Shown here in pieces: positions 62,099-64,000 of a DNA stretch of 64,000 nt (position 1 is the first letter of the stretch; every line of letters starts with the position of its first letter). The stretch is from Halomonas sp. ALS9 (GTDB lineage: Bacteria > Pseudomonadota > Gammaproteobacteria > Pseudomonadales > Halomonadaceae). Location of the stretch: the NCBI RefSeq assembly GCF_001651035.1, contig NZ_LXRG01000192.1:62001-126000 (forward strand). The letters run 5' to 3'. A program made the position numbers and the translations under genes. The notes beneath the pieces are model-generated. The model saw only the letters and a program-made list of their open reading frames with translations, was not told the origin of the DNA and searched no databases.

Positions 62099-63388
62099 TC
62101 ATCTAAATTGCCAGGCTTCTTCGACCCGCTCGGCGGCCTCTTCCGGGGTAATAACGCCTTGCGCCAAGTCACCGCTGATATCGTTAATCGTCGCGCCAAC
62201 GGATGTGCCCAGCGCTTGATCCAGAAACACCTGATGGAACTCGGATTCATCAAGTATCTCGGCAACGCGGCGGGCATAGGGGGTTTCAAGCGCTTCGGCG
62301 GAGCCCTCGGCGACCGGCACAAAGATGCCCGTCGCCGCCGCTTTCCGCTGATTCTCAGCGTTGAGTAGAAAGCGCAGGAACTCTACCGCTTCATCGGGCG
62401 CGTCGCGGGTGACCGCAAAACCGTTCATGCCGCCAAAACTTTGCGCGTTGCCCTCACCACCCGCGACTTCGGGGAAAGGAATAAACCGCAAGTCGTCATC
62501 CGGAACACCATCACCGCTCACCGAGCGCTGCTTGGAAGGGAGGTAGTCCCAGTCACCCATCACGTGGAAGGCAGCTTCCCCATCGCCAAACATGCCGCTG
62601 GCGCGCTCGTAGGAAGTAGCCATAAAGCCTGGCTGGAAAGGGTCAAGCTCAACCAGCGACTGCAGCATCTCGCCAGCGCGTACAAAGGGCTCGCCGTTAA
62701 AGCCACCGTTGTCACCGCTTTTGGCCGCTTCGATGCCCTCACCACCGGCTAGGCGGGTGACTAAAGAGCCCCAATAGAAGTGCAGCGGCCAGCCATCCTG
62801 ACCACCGACTACCAGCGGGGTTATGCCCTCTTCCCGCAGCGCCACCACGGCGCTTTCAAAATCCTCCCAGGTCTTGATCGCTTGCACATCGACCCCCGCC
62901 TGCTCCGTCAGCGCGGTGTTCGCCCAGATACCCACCACCGTGGCGTAGAGCGGCGCGCCATAGACCCGATCATTCAGGGTGAAGGCGCGCACCGCTGACG
63001 CGGGGTAGATATCCTGCCAGCCATCGCGCATCGGCTCGGTCAAGTCGCGGACAAACCCGGCATCCACCTGATCGCGCAGCCCTTCTCCGCCCCAAGTGTA
63101 ATAGATATCCGGGCGCTGGCTGGACTGCAGCATGGTGGGCAGGCGCGTTTTGTAAGCCTCGTTGGCAAGGTATTCAAACTCGACATTAATCTCGGGATTT
63201 TGCGCCTCAAACTCGGCAACCACTTCGTTGTAGTAGTCCTTTTCAGCGCTGCTGCTCTCAATTCTTAACACAGTCACCGTGGTGTCAGCCGCCGCGGCGA
63301 CTGAACCCAAGGCAGCAGCAACCGCAACGGCGAGTGCTAAATGAAGTGGGCGTGAACAGGGCGCGTTGTAGTTGTTAGCTACCTGCAT
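62099..63388 (-). CDS. Periplasmic sugar-binding protein of the ABC importer
   Basis: A 429-residue family 1 solute-binding protein with a signal peptide ending GSVAAA-ADTTV. The mature start VTVLRIESSSAEKDYYNEVV, PDIYYTWGGEG and FHVMGDWDYL are typical of CUT1 binding proteins. AGGAG lies just upstream of the ATG. With the two permeases and the ATPase it makes one importer; the GH43 enzyme in the same operon suggests xylose-containing oligosaccharides as ligand. Confidence 0.92.
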   Translation of the reverse strand: MQVANNYNAPCSRPLHLALAVAVAAALGSVAAAADTTVTVLRIESSSAEKDYYNEVVAEFEAQNPEINVEFEYLANEAYKTRLPTMLQSSQRPDIYYTWGGEGLRDQVDAGFVRDLTEPMRDGWQDIYPASAVRAFTLNDRVYGAPLYATVVGIWANTALTEQAGVDVQAIKTWEDFESAVVALREEGITPLVVGGQDGWPLHFYWGSLVTRLAGGEGIEAAKSGDNGGFNGEPFVRAGEMLQSLVELDPFQPGFMATSYERASGMFGDGEAAFHVMGDWDYLPSKQRSVSGDGVPDDDLRFIPFPEVAGGEGNAQSFGGMNGFAVTRDAPDEAVEFLRFLLNAENQRKAAATGIFVPVAEGSAEALETPYARRVAEILDESEFHQVFLDQALGTSVGATINDISGDLAQGVITPEEAAERVEEAWQFR

Positions 63389-63423
63389 GATATTCTCCTA
63401 ATATTATTTAAAAGTAAGCGGAC

Positions 63424-64000
63424 TCACGCCCAGCCGGCGTCCACCGCCAACTCCTGGCCGGTGATGGCCTGGCTTTCGGCGCTGGCTAAAAACAGCACGG
63501 CGGGGGCAATATGCTGGGCTTCCAAGCGCATTTTTAGGCACTGGCGTTGTTGAATGGCGACTTCGTCCTCGGGACTAATCCATTTTTCGAGCTGGCGTTC
63601 GGTCATCACCGAACCGGGTACCAGAGTATTTACGCGGATGTTGTGCTCACCCAGTTCCCGGGCCAGGCTGCGGGTCAGGCCGTGGGCCGCCGCTTTGGCG
63701 GTGACATAAGCGGGTAACCCACCCAGCGCCATCTGCACGCTGACCGAGCCAAAATTGATAATCGATCCCCCGCCTGCCTCGATCATCTGTTCAGCCGCCG
63801 CCTGGGCGGCAAAGAACATCGGCCGCAGATTGAGCGACATACGTTCGTCCCAATAGGCCACATCCACCTCCCGCCAGTCGTGTCGGTCGTCGCTGGCGGC
63901 GTTGTTGACCAGCGTATGAATAGGCCCGACGTTTTGGCCGGTCTCGGCGATAACCCGCTGCAGGCTGGCCACATCGCGAATATCGCAGTGGTGATACAGC
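63424..64000 (-). CDS. SDR family oxidoreductase (N-terminus beyond window), possibly sugar dehydrogenase
   Basis: The last 192 codons of a classical short-chain dehydrogenase, open to the window edge. Visible are the NNAAS motif in TLVNNAASDDRHD, catalytic Ser in INFGSVSVQM, the Y-x3-K in PAYVTAKAAAHGLTRSLARE and the C-terminal IRVNTLVPGSVMTERQ and SAITGQELAVDAGWA-like end (seen as AITGQELAVDAGWA). The TGxxxGIG loop lies outside the window. It is 35 bp upstream of the sugar-binding gene in the same operon, so an aldose (xylose or arabinose) dehydrogenase is a reasonable guess. Confidence 0.85.
   Translation of the reverse strand, partial: LYHHCDIRDVASLQRVIAETGQNVGPIHTLVNNAASDDRHDWREVDVAYWDERMSLNLRPMFFAAQAAAEQMIEAGGGSIINFGSVSVQMALGGLPAYVTAKAAAHGLTRSLARELGEHNIRVNTLVPGSVMTERQLEKWISPEDEVAIQQRQCLKMRLEAQHIAPAVLFLASAESQAITGQELAVDAGWA

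Noticed and set aside
1..64000. tRNA or rRNA genes
   Set aside because: I found no cloverleaf ending in CCA-like context or rRNA sequence in any intergenic stretch; this was by eye, so a dedicated scan could still find one.

Overview
The window looks like chromosomal DNA of a marine or halophilic gammaproteobacterium of the Halomonadaceae (Halomonas/Vreelandella type). This rests on the block rpsT-murJ-ribF-ileS-lspA-fkpB-ispH followed by minor pilins, the flagellin/FliD/pseudaminic-acid neighbourhood, and small acidic proteins. It is an inference from content; no marker gene was searched against a database. Almost all genes lie on the minus strand.

Layout. (1) 1-10.2 kb is core: the 5' end of trpS, four minor type IV pilin genes, ispH, fkpB, lspA, ileS, ribF, murJ and rpsT. 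(2) 10.4-13.7 kb carries a cystine-type polar amino-acid ABC importer and a membrane-anchored protein whose C-terminal half resembles ZipA. (3) 13.6-14.7 kb is about 1 kb with no convincing gene. (4) 14.7-20.2 kb is a visibly AT-rich plus-strand operon: PLP sugar aminotransferase, WbqC family protein, ATP-grasp enzyme, SDR, and a protein with a GT29 (sialyltransferase)-like motif. (5) 20.4-21.1 kb is a broken IS3-family transposase. (6) 21.2-36.3 kb is one long minus-strand gene train: a giant two-domain glycosyltransferase, pseB, pseC, pseF, pseG, a formyltransferase where pseH would be expected, pseI, a WbpG/PseA amidotransferase, HisH- and HisF-like ammonia-supply subunits, a second WbpG-like protein with a degenerate PP-loop, a PglD-N/beta-propeller fusion and a methyltransferase. 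(7) 36.6-41.7 kb holds two almost identical flagellin genes and two diverged fliD genes, each preceded by a sigma-28 type promoter. (8) 41.9-56 kb is mixed: UDP-glucose dehydrogenase, a 24-residue membrane peptide, hipBA, two serine hydrolases, YqhA/ExoD/TerB proteins, an Rpn-type nuclease, YejK, an ABC-2 exporter, a parvulin, an acyltransferase-like membrane protein and a secreted acidic protein. (9) 56.1-64 kb is a xylose/xylo-oligosaccharide operon: SDR dehydrogenase, ABC importer, GH43 beta-xylosidase, ATPase and an MFS sugar symporter.

How it fits together. Regions 6 and 7 suggest a flagellin glycosylation locus making a CMP-activated pseudaminic acid that is probably N-formylated and/or amidinated. 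Region 4 may add a second, unusual acylated amino sugar or a nonulosonate transferase. Flagellin genes and their cap genes share a sigma-28 promoter architecture, and a weaker sigma-28-like site lies upstream of the glycan operon.

The most unusual structural theme is a set of short degenerate tandem repeats (9-19 nt units) at, or just upstream of, start codons of unrelated genes (trpS, ispH, murJ, an ABC permease gene, the MFS gene), with a related array in the 3' end of ribF. In several cases the start-codon region itself looks like a further decayed copy.
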